Positions 39,529-51,032 of a stretch of 64,000 bases of DNA are shown one piece after another. The number at the start of each line of letters is the position of its first letter. The first letter of the stretch is position 1. A model generated the notes under the pieces. The model saw only the letters and a list, made by a program, of their open reading frames with translations. It searched no databases and was not told where the DNA came from. Origin of the DNA: Phoronis australis (Eukaryota; Phoronida; Phoronidae); the NCBI GenBank assembly GCA_002633005.1, contig NMRA01000490.1:230170-294169 (forward strand). The letters run 5' to 3'. Made by a program: the position numbers and the translations under genes.

Positions 39529-40216
39529 ATACATATTGGATCACGCTTTAGAAAGATGTTGCTATTTTGCTATTAAATAATGTCGATAACCACCTTTTGT
39601 GGTATTTTGTAAAAATGCATGTACAAATATAAGTTAAATATGACTCACTGGAAAGGGTCGTCTGCTACTCTGAAATCGCAATCAGGCGTCTTTCCTTAAA
39701 GCTTTATTTCCTTCCTAGTTTCTGTCTGAATATAAAAAGAAGGCAACTTACCCTATCAAAACGAAGTTTGAATTAGCTTGTCGTGATAACCACAGCAGGA
39801 ATTGAAAGAGAGCATCTACAAAGGGATTGAAGGACCCAACTTTTAGGGACTGTCCAGCCCTTGTTACTCGCATTTGGTGACGTATTATCTGCTTGAGGAT
39901 GAAAATCATTCTCTGTCATCATATGTGAACGCTAGGGACATGTTTTTATGACTATGTAAATGTTAGGTAGTGGATTGGAAAAAAAGTCATTTGACAACGA
40001 TAGGTTTTGTTCCAAAGAAGAACTGATTGGATATTGCACCGATGAGTCTGAAACGTACGTATTGTAGAGGGTGCATGATATGAAGTCGTCATATCTACGA
40101 CCTGGTGTGCCACTTAATCAGAGAAATGTATTCCAATATGCCATTGGGCACTACATTAACAGCAGTACTTCACTGAGCGCATATTTGTCTTCATATTAGA
40201 GACTTTCAAAGGAAAC

Positions 40217-40509
40217 GTACGGATAGGCTCTGACGTCAACAGATTTTTGAGCTATGCACACTTCTCCAGAAATCTTCATGGCTACTAGTCAGATCTCTGG
40301 TGAGGCTTTCTCCTAACTTCGGAGTATCACGAAACCTGCGCTAACTTTTACAGCCATCTATTCTTTGAACATAGCAATACAAATTAACAGTAATATCAGT
40401 ATAGGTACATAAACCACATTCGTACACCATTTACCCGGTGTAGGTGCCCTCAGGTATTGAGTGAGTGTAAAGTTTACTGTGCTCTGATTACGTTAGAGCC
40501 TATCCGTAC
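40217..40509. mobile_element. 293-bp MITE-like element with near-perfect 20-bp inverted termini
   Basis: The left end GTACGGATAGGCTCTGACGT (40217-40236) is repeated inverted at 40490-40509 with one mismatch, and weaker pairing continues outwards for a few bases (GAAA/TTTC). The interior is non-coding. If the outermost TA is taken as a target duplication, the element would be CGGATAGGCTC...GAGCCTATCCG flanked by TA, the arrangement of Tc1/mariner-type MITEs. Because the ends are palindromic, that TA assignment is ambiguous. Confidence 0.65.
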
Positions 40510-43500
40510 TTTTTCTGCATTAAAACGGATAAGCTGAAAGTCTATAATAACTGCTTGTAAACAGTCAGCAGGTGTTTTTTACATCATTTTATGCATGACA
40601 CGTTCCGGAGTTTTTGGACCACGGATTACATTTGCCAGTTTTGCTTGTTTTGTGAAAAAAAATGCAAAGCACGTAATCGGAATTGATGTCTTCCATAAAA
40701 AGCAAAAACTTGTTGACTTCCTGGTGAAGTATGTAGATGCGGTGATCGATAGACGTTAATGCAAGTCTTTGCAAGAAAGCGGAAGCTCTTCTCCTCTGCT
40801 CGCTGACCTCTACATGCAAATGACTGCGTGCTCTTTAAATTAAGCTGCGTGTATAACTTATTATTTCTGATATAGTTGCGATGTCGTTGACTAGCTAATG
40901 TTTGCGTCGAAGATTAAGACGCGGACCTCTTGACATTTGCCTACTGGTTTCGTTAATGAAATGATGGATGATAGTCTTGAAGATATGCGCAACTTATTCT
41001 CTGCTAATAACTGTTCACGGTTTACACGGTTCTAATTACACGATGAAACATTACAAATATAAACATAGCTACCCGTGCACTTCGTCGCCATCTTTTCGAT
41101 GTCATTGTTACTCTTGTGGCTAATTTGAACTGTCATTGTTGTTAACAGTTGACAGAGTTCCGCTGCCGGCTCTTCTTCCGTAATCCTCGAGAGACGCAAG
41201 CAAAAAAAACGAGTTGATCAATCACGATTGGCAAAAATTTGTTTAAGTATATTTTGTCATCTCCCTATACGTCTGTCGCTGCGTTTTTTGGCTTAATTTC
41301 TAATCATCGGTCTTTCGTATCAAATAGTCCTGAACCAAGCTATGGCATTACAAGAAATATTTTCAAACGAGAAGACAATGCTGGGTCTTTCCCCGATGCA
41401 ACAAAGCAGCCGCCATGTTTTACATGTATGCTGAAGCGTGGGTAATTATGCCTTGGCAAAACATAAACAGTTTGCGTTGAAATTTTGGAGCGAGTTCCTT
41501 CCAGGCTTAGGTTTTCTCGATAAGATTTCCCGCTAAATTATCTTGTGTCATTGTCTGATGCATTTCATTGGTTCTTGTTCCTTTTCCTTGCCGATTTCAT
41601 TGGATGTCAAACCGGAAGCGTTGCAATCGTCTGCATCTGACACCCATTGAGTTGTCTCTATTAAATTCTTCAATTTTCGCCGTCATTATACAGTTATGTC
41701 CATCTGTAAATAATTCTGAATTCTTTCGCGTCTGCCCAATAATCTGAGGCAACGGCTGCATATAATCAGTTGAGTTTTTAGAAGCATCTTTGCTCCACGG
41801 TTCACTCTGAGAAGGAAACTATTTAACTTGTTCGGAAAAAGCTTCCTGGACGTATTGTGTGGATATTCATGATACTGTATAAGTGTTAACAGTTTGCAAC
41901 CCGTAATAAATCGTTTTGGCTTGAAACGAACAATTGCGCGCTCGTGAATTGCCACTATGTTGACGTTTACAATTTTATAGCCGTTATTTATCAAAGAATT
42001 ATCACCAACTTTTCAAAACGCGCGGAAAATTTGCCACGTGGTCTCCTATGTCACAAGAAGACAACGTATCAGTTGGTACTGGCTGACTATAGCACTGCGT
42101 ACTTCAACAGCGGATCAGCAGTAGTATATTCGTCTGAACGCCGTCGATTACGTCTGTGTCCTTCATCTTCCAATGACGGTTATTTCGTTCATGTACACTG
42201 CACCCATTCGTCCAACTAGTTCTAACCCTCTGTTCAATTCATTCGACTTGTCCACGTGTGACGCACAGTCTCTAGGCCCGTGTCAAACATGGGAAAATGG
42301 GGGAGATAAGTCTCATTTATTTCCAGCGTATCGGCGCATAAGTAAAATAAATTTCAAAAATTTAAAAGCCTAATTGATGTGTGTTATTTATGATACAGTT
42401 TCACTCACCTGACTCTTCTTAATTGTTTAAATGATCAGGACTTACAAAAAGTGAATAATTTGGAAGTGTGACTTTAAATTATCAGATGTAGTGGTTAACA
42501 ACAAAGCGTTACCGATCTCGTTAATATATCTTTCTGTCTATAATCGCCTAGGCTAGATTAATTATCTCGTTCCCAACGAGTACTAATTAAGAACGCCGCG
42601 CATCTTAAGTAGCTTATATTCTCGCGCCACCCTGTACTGATCCCGCGAGTGCGTTTGTCACTGCTGTTCATCGGTTTAACCGAACTCGTAATTTCGAGAG
42701 CCAAGTCTTCTTTTTCTGCCTGTGTGAGGCGGCGTGTTGCAATAAACAGAGATAAACTGTTTGCGTTGCACCTCCTAGTTCACGTAAGGAGTTGGCGTAC
42801 GTGTTGACGCGCTAACTATTTATTTAAACGATGGGAGTTTCGTTAGCGATTCCTCCAGAAGCGCACCAGATAGCGAGAGGCATGGACTGAAGGTTTGGTT
42901 GTTGGTGTCCGGAGTTGCTCCTGTTCCTGACTTTGAGTCGTAATGGGTCAAAGAATATTACAGCCTAAATACACTGTAAGTAAATAATCCAAAAAGTTTT
43001 GATATTTTGCAGCGTGAGTCTTGTTGTCTTAATAGAAAATGAACACGCGTGCATGCATGCGCGCTCGTTTAGTATTCTTATTTCTGCATCACCAAGCAAA
43101 CATTAGATTGGTCACGTTTCGTTACAAGAAAGCTACTGACTTCCGTTGTTTGGGAATCTTCACAGGGCGCTATTCACGTTCTGGTACTGTCGATTTTACT
43201 CAACTTGCCGATGTTCGACATATAATTGAACCCGCATAACTGATTATAATTTTAACTGAGATGCACTGGGTTATTCTAAATGCTCACATTTAATAAAAAG
43301 GACAACGGATTCACGTGTAGGTGACCAGCTTAGCTTGATTGATTGCAAGGGCGTTCTCTCTACCAGGAGAACCTTGGCTCTTCAGAAAGATTTCCCTGCG
43401 TGTAGTCTTCAAGTGACTTATAAGTTTTGTTTTGGATTTCAAAATGGCATTACCTCTCCTCTTACAAGATAAACTCGTAGTGAATACAAGTCGCAAAATT

Positions 43501-43904
43501 GTTTGCCGGCGCCATTTTCGGTTTATTTCATGTGGCTGTTTTTTGTTTAGCTTTGTATCTATACGGAATTCGATAAATAAATCAGTCTAGACCGCCTATA
43601 TGTTTATGAAAGAATAGCTTTAAAACTTTCCTAGGTGTGATAGAACTTCAATTTGACCATCAAAATATATTGATGTATCACGTGTAATTAACATGAAGGA
43701 TGGTTTGGAAAGGTTAGTAAAGCTGCACCAAAAGCGTCTATCCAGTCTCCGATTTCCCGGTCGTGTGGTTCGTTTTAAGAATCGGGACTTACTTTCCGTC
43801 TAAGAACGGACAGGTTTTAAACTTACTTTGTATGATAGAACAACCTAGTTTATGATTGCCGTTCTTGGTGACGAGTGAACAAGAAATGTCTCTGTTAAGC
43901 AGTC
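40510..43904. other. no supported gene; CpG-richer patch near 42580-42900
   Basis: Nothing here is identifiable as a coding exon. The 42580-42900 patch is richer in CpG (TCTCGCGCC, CCCGCGAGTGCG) than the neighbourhood and could be a promoter region, but no start codon with a convincing donor was found in it. Confidence 0.35.
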
Positions 43905-44049
43905 GTTAACCCGCCTCCACCTGTTAACCCGTCTCCACCCGTTAGCCCGCCTCCACCCGTTAACCCGCCTACACCCGTTAACCCGCCTAGACCCGTTAAC
44001 CCGCCTACACCCGTTAACTCGCTTACACCCGTTAACCCGCCTACACCCC
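43905..44049. repeat. 18-bp minisatellite, eight copies
   Basis: The unit GTTAACCCGCCTACACCC is repeated about eight times with single-base variants (CTCCACC, TAGACC, GTTAGCC, ACTCGCTT). Because 18 is a multiple of three, the minus strand reads as a repetitive RRVNGC-type peptide. That frame (43845-44051) is a by-product of the repeat, not evidence for a gene. Confidence 0.9.
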
Positions 44050-46165
44050 AAAAGCCACTTTTGATTTAGACCACTTACCGCTATGAAATTTGTCTTAAAT
44101 TATGTCTAATGTCAACTTGGAAAATGATATCAGGCTTTGAAAAATGTGCTTGTTATTGTTTGAGATCAGGTTCTACATGGTGACCTGTCACAGCAGTGCC
44201 AACTGGAGCGCTGAGGATTGTAATAACGAACTGTCAGACACGGGGGTCTGTATCTCGAAGTTTGTTGTCCTTAGCTAAAAGTAAGATATCTGACTGGGAA
44301 AAGTCAAGAATTGATTTTTTGTCTTTTGACTTAAGCCTTTAGTCTGCTTCCGAACAGTCGGATTTCTGTCGTTTGGCTTCCAGTTCTAAACACATTTTCT
44401 TACTTTCAGCCTTTAGCTTCTTATAAGGCTAAGCCACCGGTAGACTGGTTTTTAACCAAAAGTCAAAAGAAAAACGCAATAGACCCTTCGAGAAACAACC
44501 CCAGAACCATTCGACTGACAGCCATATTGCATTGAGCGCACAAATGGATTGTGTTTGAGGTTCTTCTGTTCTTCCTAGTCCTAGACATTATCTCTAAACT
44601 TGAGGTCTGGCACATGCTGATCTCAAACTTAAAGCCGTAAATGGCCCAATTTAACTTAGGATACTTTACTGCTAAAGTATTACGAATTGACTCTCGTAAC
44701 GATGTCCAATGTTAGCCGATAGGAAGTGCATTTCCGTATCCAACCAATTAGGTGCTATAGTTTATTCTACTGTTTCCGGTCAAGTTGATTAAGTGTTTTC
44801 ATGCCAACTGTCCTATGTGTGCAGGTGCGATGTTATGGTCGCTATAGTAACATTTTGAATCTCGGAACTCAAAGTGAGACGTTAATCGATCTTTTCACTA
44901 GTTGCGTAAACCTTTTCTTTTAAAAATATTCAGCTACCGAAGAGTGTATCGAAGGGCAGATGAGCTCTGCAACGTAGTCACAATGGAATTTGAATTTATC
45001 AAACTGAGCGGACTGCTTCAGTATAATTTCTGAAAAGAAAATTTTGCCTAATTGCTCTTCTATGCAGAACTGCTCTGTCAGTGTTTCGTTAATAAACAGA
45101 CATCGTGTAGTGCTACGAGTTTTTCAATATTCACCAAGTTAATATCACGTGTCAATGTCACGTGTCAATGAAGATGTTTAGGACTGCCTTCATGATATCA
45201 AGGTAATTGTTTTGTAATTTGATACTATACCCATCCATCCTTATCTTGTTTAATTTGAAATATTGGCCGTGCATGGACATCTATTTTCACCCTCTTAACA
45301 AAATTTTCCAGTTTCTCTCCGCTTAGGTAACTATGACAATTTTTTAACCACGTTGACGTTGATTGAGATCGACTTGCACCGTAATAGTACCACACTGGTA
45401 TGTATTTATTACTCGTGAGGAAAGGACGGCTGTACTATGCAGTTAACTCAATTGGTAAATTTACCATTCAGCCTGACGAGAAGTACCTCGGTGAATTCAC
45501 GGAATCAAATACTGGGCAGGTTTTATACTCGATTAAGCCTTGGTGATGAGATTAGTAATGACAGCTCTCACAGAAATATGTAATGTCTAACAGTGAGCGC
45601 CGCTGAGCAACATTGAGCATGGACCATTTCAAAGTAGCATAAAATAAGAATGGATCGGTTTGCTGAGCCACAGACAGCATCTACATGTACAAGGTTTATT
45701 CTGACCGCAGTATTCATGAAAGACAAGTGTTAACTTGTCTTGTTTCACAACTCGATTTTTGTGACTCGCGAAATTAAGGCGGCCATTAATCCAGCTTCCA
45801 CCACAAAAATATTTAGACTTGTTACCGTAATAAAAATGGCTTCAAATTACGTCACTGATTTGTGGGCTTTGGAAGCCAAGACTGCCGGTTCATCATTGGT
45901 TGAAATGCGAAGTTCACGTGCATCAACGTGTCATTTCATTCTACAAAATCTAACGAAGTGTTAGGTTTTTGCAAGACCAAAAAGCCATTCTTATCTAAAT
46001 CAGAAACAACTTCTCTCAGTTAAAACTTAGCTTCCTCAACGCAAAAAAAGGTTTATAGCCGTTTTAAATCAAACCAGTTGACACTCAAAATTGAGTGAAA
46101 CGGAATTTTCCAAAATCGAAACAGTGCTCAAGATACCTTTAGCTATAATTGCCTTTTGCTTCTGA
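44050..46165. other. no supported gene
   Basis: No recognisable exon, RNA gene or transposon terminus was found between the minisatellite and the start of the duplicated block. The frame at 45740-45964 carries no recognisable motif. Confidence 0.4.
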
Positions 46166-47654
46166 CACTTTCAAAATTCTTCATGTTACGTGCAAAAGGA
46201 AAACGGAAGCGAAGTTAAAGTACGTGTACAACCGCACAATTTAGGTATTAAACGTTGGTACCACACTTTTCAACATATGTCGACGGAAATTATCTTCAGG
46301 GAGATGAAAACGAACGTTTTGGAAGTAAGATGAGATGTGTCACAATGAGCTGTAATTACGAATGATTCCTTAGAAATTCTCTTGTTGTAAGAGAAGACAA
46401 CAGACTATTACTATTCATTAAAGGGAAATCGTCGGCGAAAAAAATGATTTTCTGTGATCAGGCCTCAGCGCGGAACCGGAACTTGCAACCCTCGCTGTCG
46501 CATTACATTTCAAAACTCCGCTTACAGAGTGAGTCCGACTCGAGAAATGACAGCGTATTTTAAGAGAATTTAACTAGTAATGTCTCTGGCCATTATGTCA
46601 TTGAATGATTGAAAGACTAGTTTGAGAACTGGCGATTTGTAATGAAATCACAAAAACGAAACATATTTTGTTGTTGTACGGCTCTGATCAATGCTAATGA
46701 CTTCAAGAAGTCTTTATCATCCAACAATTATCTAAAAAAATGCGTTTTACGGTAGTAAAATGGATTGTGTCCCTTAAGTATGCCAGTGTTGGATTTTGAC
46801 CATTTATTGTGTCCTTTTGATTAAACATTGTCTATCGGCTTTTAAAATACTTCACCTCTGACCTCCGTTTGAACCTTCTCCCGTCTAGCTCAGCCTCCCG
46901 TTCAGTAACGCTAGGACCTCGCTAAAAAGCAAGACTTCACGAGATTACGTGAGATATTACCGTGTATTTTAAATAAGAACGCGTGACTTTGACTAGGTTT
47001 TAGCTAGGTCCTAGCGTAGGTCCTAGCGTCTACTGAACGCACGCCAGGTCAATGCCACAAAAATATGAAATAATAGAAAGGAAATAGTTTATTTTCGACA
47101 CTTGTAAGAAACAAAAATCATGCGTCACAAGCTCGTATCCTGGGATCCAACTACAAGTCTAGCATAATAAATGGCGTTCGCCATTACGGATTTTACTGGA
47201 CCTCGGTGTGACGTCAGGTTTTCAACCTGTTGTGTTTATTCGATAATCTTTACAGATCTATTGCAGGCGTTGCATTATTTTAAACAGTGGAATTGTTTGT
47301 GTTCACTGCGATGTCAAGTAAGCGATGAATTGCTTATGAGTACAGAGTTCAAGAATGAAGTCGAATACAATTGTAAAACGTGGGTTTTGTAGCTTAGTTG
47401 TTAGTCTGCACTTGTGCTCAAAACATTGATTACGGTAGATCTGTTCGGCTCCGTTAAAAGGGGTTGGCCACTGAGACGAATGAATGTCCGTGCATGAAAG
47501 CCTCGGCGAATGAAAAGCTGACCAACGCTTGAAATTAGAAGCATTGCTGGACTTCCGCGTTTCTGTGTAGGGCCTATATCGATACCGAAGTCCCGAAGAC
47601 GAGTTAAAGACATTTATATGGAGACTCAGGTTAGATTATCTTTTCGAATTGTTC
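46166..47654. repeat. duplicated block, copy 1
   Basis: From CACTTTCAAAATTC at 46166 to CGAATTGTTC at 47654 the sequence matches 47657-49238 almost base for base, apart from scattered substitutions, small indels and two insertions. This copy contains the 151-bp MITE at 46894-47044 and has no counterpart of the 237-bp insertion in copy 2 (empty site ATGAGCTG at 46345-46352). Its last base adjoins the single N at 47655. A 73-codon frame (47171-47392) is present in both copies, but two of the visible differences change amino acids, so it does not look selected. Confidence 0.9.
46894..47044. mobile_element. MITE family A, full-length copy 3 (insertion polymorphic between the duplicated blocks)
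   Basis: This 151-bp insert is absent from copy 2 of the duplication, where the site reads TCTAGCTCAG-GTCAATGCC (48621-48639). With the insert, CAG stands on both sides (46891-46893 and 47045-47047), giving a 3-bp target duplication. The termini are inverted: the left CGTTCAGTAACGCTAGGACC pairs with the right end read inwards, CGTTCAGTAGACGCTAGGAC, with one base of slippage. A second AGGTCCTAGC-type word lies just inside the right end. It is non-coding. A 3-bp duplication would fit PIF/Harbinger- or CACTA-like groups, but the sequence does not decide between them. Confidence 0.85.
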
Positions 47655-47655
47655 N
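47655..47655. other. single ambiguous base (N) at the junction of the two duplicate copies
   Basis: The only N in the window sits exactly between the last base of copy 1 (47654) and the start of copy 2. A gap-closing or contig-joining step would leave this mark. It supports reading the duplication as an assembly join of two alleles. Confidence 0.9.
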
Positions 47656-47656
47656 G

Positions 47657-49238
47657 CACTTTCAAAATTCTTCATGTTACGGGCAAAAGGAAAACGGAAG
47701 CGAAGTTAAAGTACGTGTACAACCGCACAATTTAGGTATTAAACGTCGGTACCACACTTTTCAACATATGTCGACGGAAATCATCTTCAGGGAGATGAAA
47801 ACGAACGTTTTGGAAGTAGGATGAGATGTGTCACAATGAGTTGCAGAGGCGGATCTACAGGGGGGGTTCAGGGGGTTTAAACCCCCCCCTCGGGACAGGA
47901 TCAAAAATAAAAACTGGAAAAAAAATCGCCAGAAAAACGAAATTAGCTACTAAAAATCCCAAAAAATCTTACACGGGAGGAGGGAAACCCTCTCGCGACC
48001 TTCCTTCTCCTCGGCGCTACGCGCCTCGGATTCTTTCGAATCCTAAACCCCCCCTTACTGAAATCGTAGATCTGCCACTGAGTTGTAATTGCGAATGATT
48101 CCTTAGAAATTCCCTTGTTGTAAGAGAAGACAACAGACTATTACTATTCATTAAAGGGAAATCGTCGGAGAAAAAAAAGATTTTCTGTGATCAGGCCTCA
48201 GCGCGGAACCGGAACTTGCAACCCTCGCTGTCGCATTACATTTTAAAACTCCGCTTACAGAGTGAGTCCGACTCGAGAAATGACAGTGTATTTTAAGAGA
48301 ATTTAACTAGTAATGCCTCTGGCCATTATGTCAATGAATGATTGAAAGACTACTGTGAGAACTGGCGATTTGTAATGAAATCACAAAAACGAAACATATT
48401 TTGTTGTTGTATGGCTCTGATCAATGCTAATAACTTCAAGAAGTCTTTATCATCCAACAATTATCTAAAAAAATGCGTTTTACGGCCGTAAAATGGATTG
48501 TGTCCCTTAAGTATTCCAATTAGCCAGTGTTGGATTTTGACCATTTATTGTGTCATTGTAATTAAACAATGTCTGACGGCTTAATACTTCACTTCTGACC
48601 TCCGTTTGAACCTTCTCCCGTCTAGCTCAGGTCAATGCCACAAAAAATATGAAATAATAAAAAGGAAATGGTTTATTTTCGACACTTGTGAGAGACAAAA
48701 ATCATGCGTCACAAGCTCGTATCCTGGGATCCAACTACAAGTCTAGCATAGTAAATGGCGTTCGCCATTACGAATTTTACTGGACCTCGGTGTGACGTCA
48801 GGTTTTCAACCTGTTGTGTTCATTCGATAATCTTTACAGATCTATTGCAGGCGTTGCATTATTTTAAACAGTGGAATTGTTTGTGTTCACTGCGATGTCA
48901 AGTAAGCGATGAATTGCTTATGAGTACAGAGTTCAAGAATGAAGTCGAATACAATTGTAAAACGTGGGTTTTGTAGCTTAGTTGTTAGTCTGCACTTGTG
49001 CTCAAAACATTGATTACGGTAGATCTGTTCGGCTCCGTTAAAAGGGGTTGGCCACTGAAACGAATGAATGTCCGTGCATGAAAGCCTCGGCGAACGAAAA
49101 GCTGACCAACGCTTGAAATTAGAAGCATTGCTGGACTTCCGCGTTTCTGTGTAGGGCCTATATCGATACCGAAGTCCCGAAGACGAGTTAAAGACATTTA
49201 TATGGAGACTCAGGTTAGATTATCTTTTCGAATTGTTC
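47657..49238. repeat. duplicated block, copy 2
   Basis: This is the partner of 46166-47654, in the same orientation. It lacks MITE family A (empty site at 48628-48630) and contains a 237-bp hAT-like insertion (47844-48080). Without insertions both copies are about 1.34 kb. Differences are scattered single bases and small indels (for example an extra AATTAGCC-type stretch near 48520), at a level plausible for two alleles of a highly polymorphic animal or for a recent tandem duplication. After 49238 the sequence continues into unique DNA. Confidence 0.9.
47844..48080. mobile_element. hAT-like MITE (insertion absent from copy 1)
   Basis: This 237-bp insert is absent from the sister copy. It begins CAGAGGCGGATCTACAGG and ends CGTAGATCTGCCACTG. 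Read inwards, the right end is CAGTGGCAGATCTACG, so the termini agree at 13 of the first 15 positions and have the CAGNGGC start typical of hAT elements. The left flank is ATGAGTTG (47836-47843). On the right, AGTTG follows the final CTG, consistent with an 8-bp duplication that lost three bases in a TGATGA repeat. The inside holds G-run/C-run and GGCGCTACGCGCC hairpins and no transposase. Confidence 0.8.
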
Positions 49239-50968
49239 ATTTTATCGCTCATCAAGCAGATCCTTCAATGGTAGTTGTAGATAAAGGTAACTATTGTATA
49301 AATTCACTTAAGTCACTTGTGTTAACAAGATGTGTTAAAGGCCGCCAGTTCGTCGAATTTAAACTTTTAACCAGGTGACCCGTCAATGTGAAACGTAGCT
49401 GTAAAATCCACGGCGATGATTTCCCAAAACTCTTGTTAAAGGGCCGTGTGGTGTGCACAGTTTGATGACCGTGACAATAAGACTAAAATGATCAACACAA
49501 CCCGACAAGAAATGTGGGAAGATTTATAATTAACCTCACGATTGGGTGTGTTGCACTTGTATCGTAACATAGCTGCTGCTCGTCGTCATCATGAAATTGA
49601 AGTGTTACATGATAAGACATGTAGAATTAACGATCGATGTAGAATCAAGAGAGCGAACTTGCACCCCTACTGGAACTATAGATGGCGCTAGTGAATTGAA
49701 TCAGATTTCATTTAGCTTCCCAGTTGTCACCGGTTACCAAAAAGCGATTTCTAACATGTCCATTGACGTTCTGGGAGGAAATATGTTCGAGTCGATGACT
49801 TGCTATTATTCTGCAGTCCTACATAGTTGCCGAGCCCAACGTAGTAATCGTGAAGTAGACGTTACGAAACATTGCCTCTAAACTTAACTAGCCCTGCGGG
49901 TTCTATGACCCGTTATAATTTAACAAGACCATCCAGCTTATTCGGCGCTATGATAACTTATGACCAGACAGTCCCGATTGTCGCGTGGCGCGCGAGTTAC
50001 ACGGGAAGCCTCGCGTGGTAACAGTGTCGCTATTCATTAATAAGATCTTGTTGATCTAGAGATGACGTCAATATCAGGACAAGCAGTCCGTTCTGTGTTA
50101 GTGTGTATCTGCTCAACCCTCCACTGTTTGTTCATGTTTGGAACAGCAAGCTGCCTACATATTTTGTAAGAACTCGACACTCGTGTACACAAACCAGGCT
50201 CACAGTAAAACCAGTAGCACAGGCTTCAAACACTGATGGCGAGGGTGATTTGGCCACCAATCTGAACCTGAAGTTTTGGGGAAACAAAAGTCCTTTTGCT
50301 GAAATAATGTATTAAGTTAGCTCTGCAGGGACATGGCTAATTAACAAATAAGTGTCTGACTTCTGTCGGATTCGCACCTTTCCAATGTTTTCGAATAATG
50401 TTATTGTAAAGCCGATATCGCTGCTGACGAAACTTGAGTGCGTCAACGATATAACTGGGATTTTGTTTTGTTTTTGCGTAGGATTTCACTAGTTGTGTGT
50501 TTTATGCTTCCCCGTTGCTATTTCAACTGGACGAGGCTCTATGCAGGTTTGCTTGCTTGTTTTACGAAAACCACCATTTTTAATAATGGAATAACAGTAA
50601 AATATCCTCCATTAAAAATAAGATGTTGAAAAAATATGAAAACTTCATAATCTCAAAGCAGCCTGTCACGGTTGTTTTTCGTTTTAAATCCAAGCCTTGT
50701 TACAGCCTATTAATGAACAAGCCTCCTGAGTGAACTCACTGCGGATCTAAGATCTAACGGGTAATGCAACCACGATTTCCGAAAGGAAACTGTTCGCGCT
50801 ACGCTACAAACGGCATGTTGGTGACACGTTTTTCCATGTTTTAATCAGTCGAGTCCGTAGGGGAACCTTAAATTCGTATGTCCGCTGTAGGATGCCCGCG
50901 TGATCTTAAGAAAAGTAACTTGAGTGGTGCAGATAGTACTGTTCATAACTACAACAAAACAAGTAAAT
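49239..50968. other. no supported gene
   Basis: Unique sequence after the duplication. A 59-codon frame starts at the ATG near 49202 inside copy 2 and continues into this interval, and a 96-codon frame lies at 49591-49881. Neither has a recognised motif or splice support. Confidence 0.35.
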
Positions 50969-51032
50969 ATTACGGAGTTATGATATTACGGAATTATGAT
51001 ATTACGGAGTTATGATATCATGGAGTTATGAT
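50969..51032. repeat. 16-bp tandem repeat, four copies
   Basis: Four head-to-tail units of ATTACGGAGTTATGAT fill 50969-51032. The second has GAATTATGAT and the fourth starts ATCATGG. No function is apparent. Confidence 0.9.

Larger units (their letters stand above)
34345..40216. other. mostly no supported gene apart from two tentative first exons
   Basis: Only the short ATG-plus-donor segments at 35846 and 39421 look exon-like. The remaining open frames lack motifs, and no transposon termini were recognised. Confidence 0.35.

Noticed and set aside
43845-44051. 68-codon minus-strand frame with RRVNG repeats
   Set aside because: It is produced by the 18-bp minisatellite, whose unit is a multiple of three.
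47171-47392. 73-codon frame preserved in both duplicate copies (also 48755-48976)
   Set aside because: The two differences between copies both change amino acids, there is no domain, and preservation is explained by the recent duplication.
47826-48098. 90-codon frame with glycine- and proline-rich segments
   Set aside because: It lies almost wholly within the hAT-like MITE and reads its G-run and C-run hairpins.
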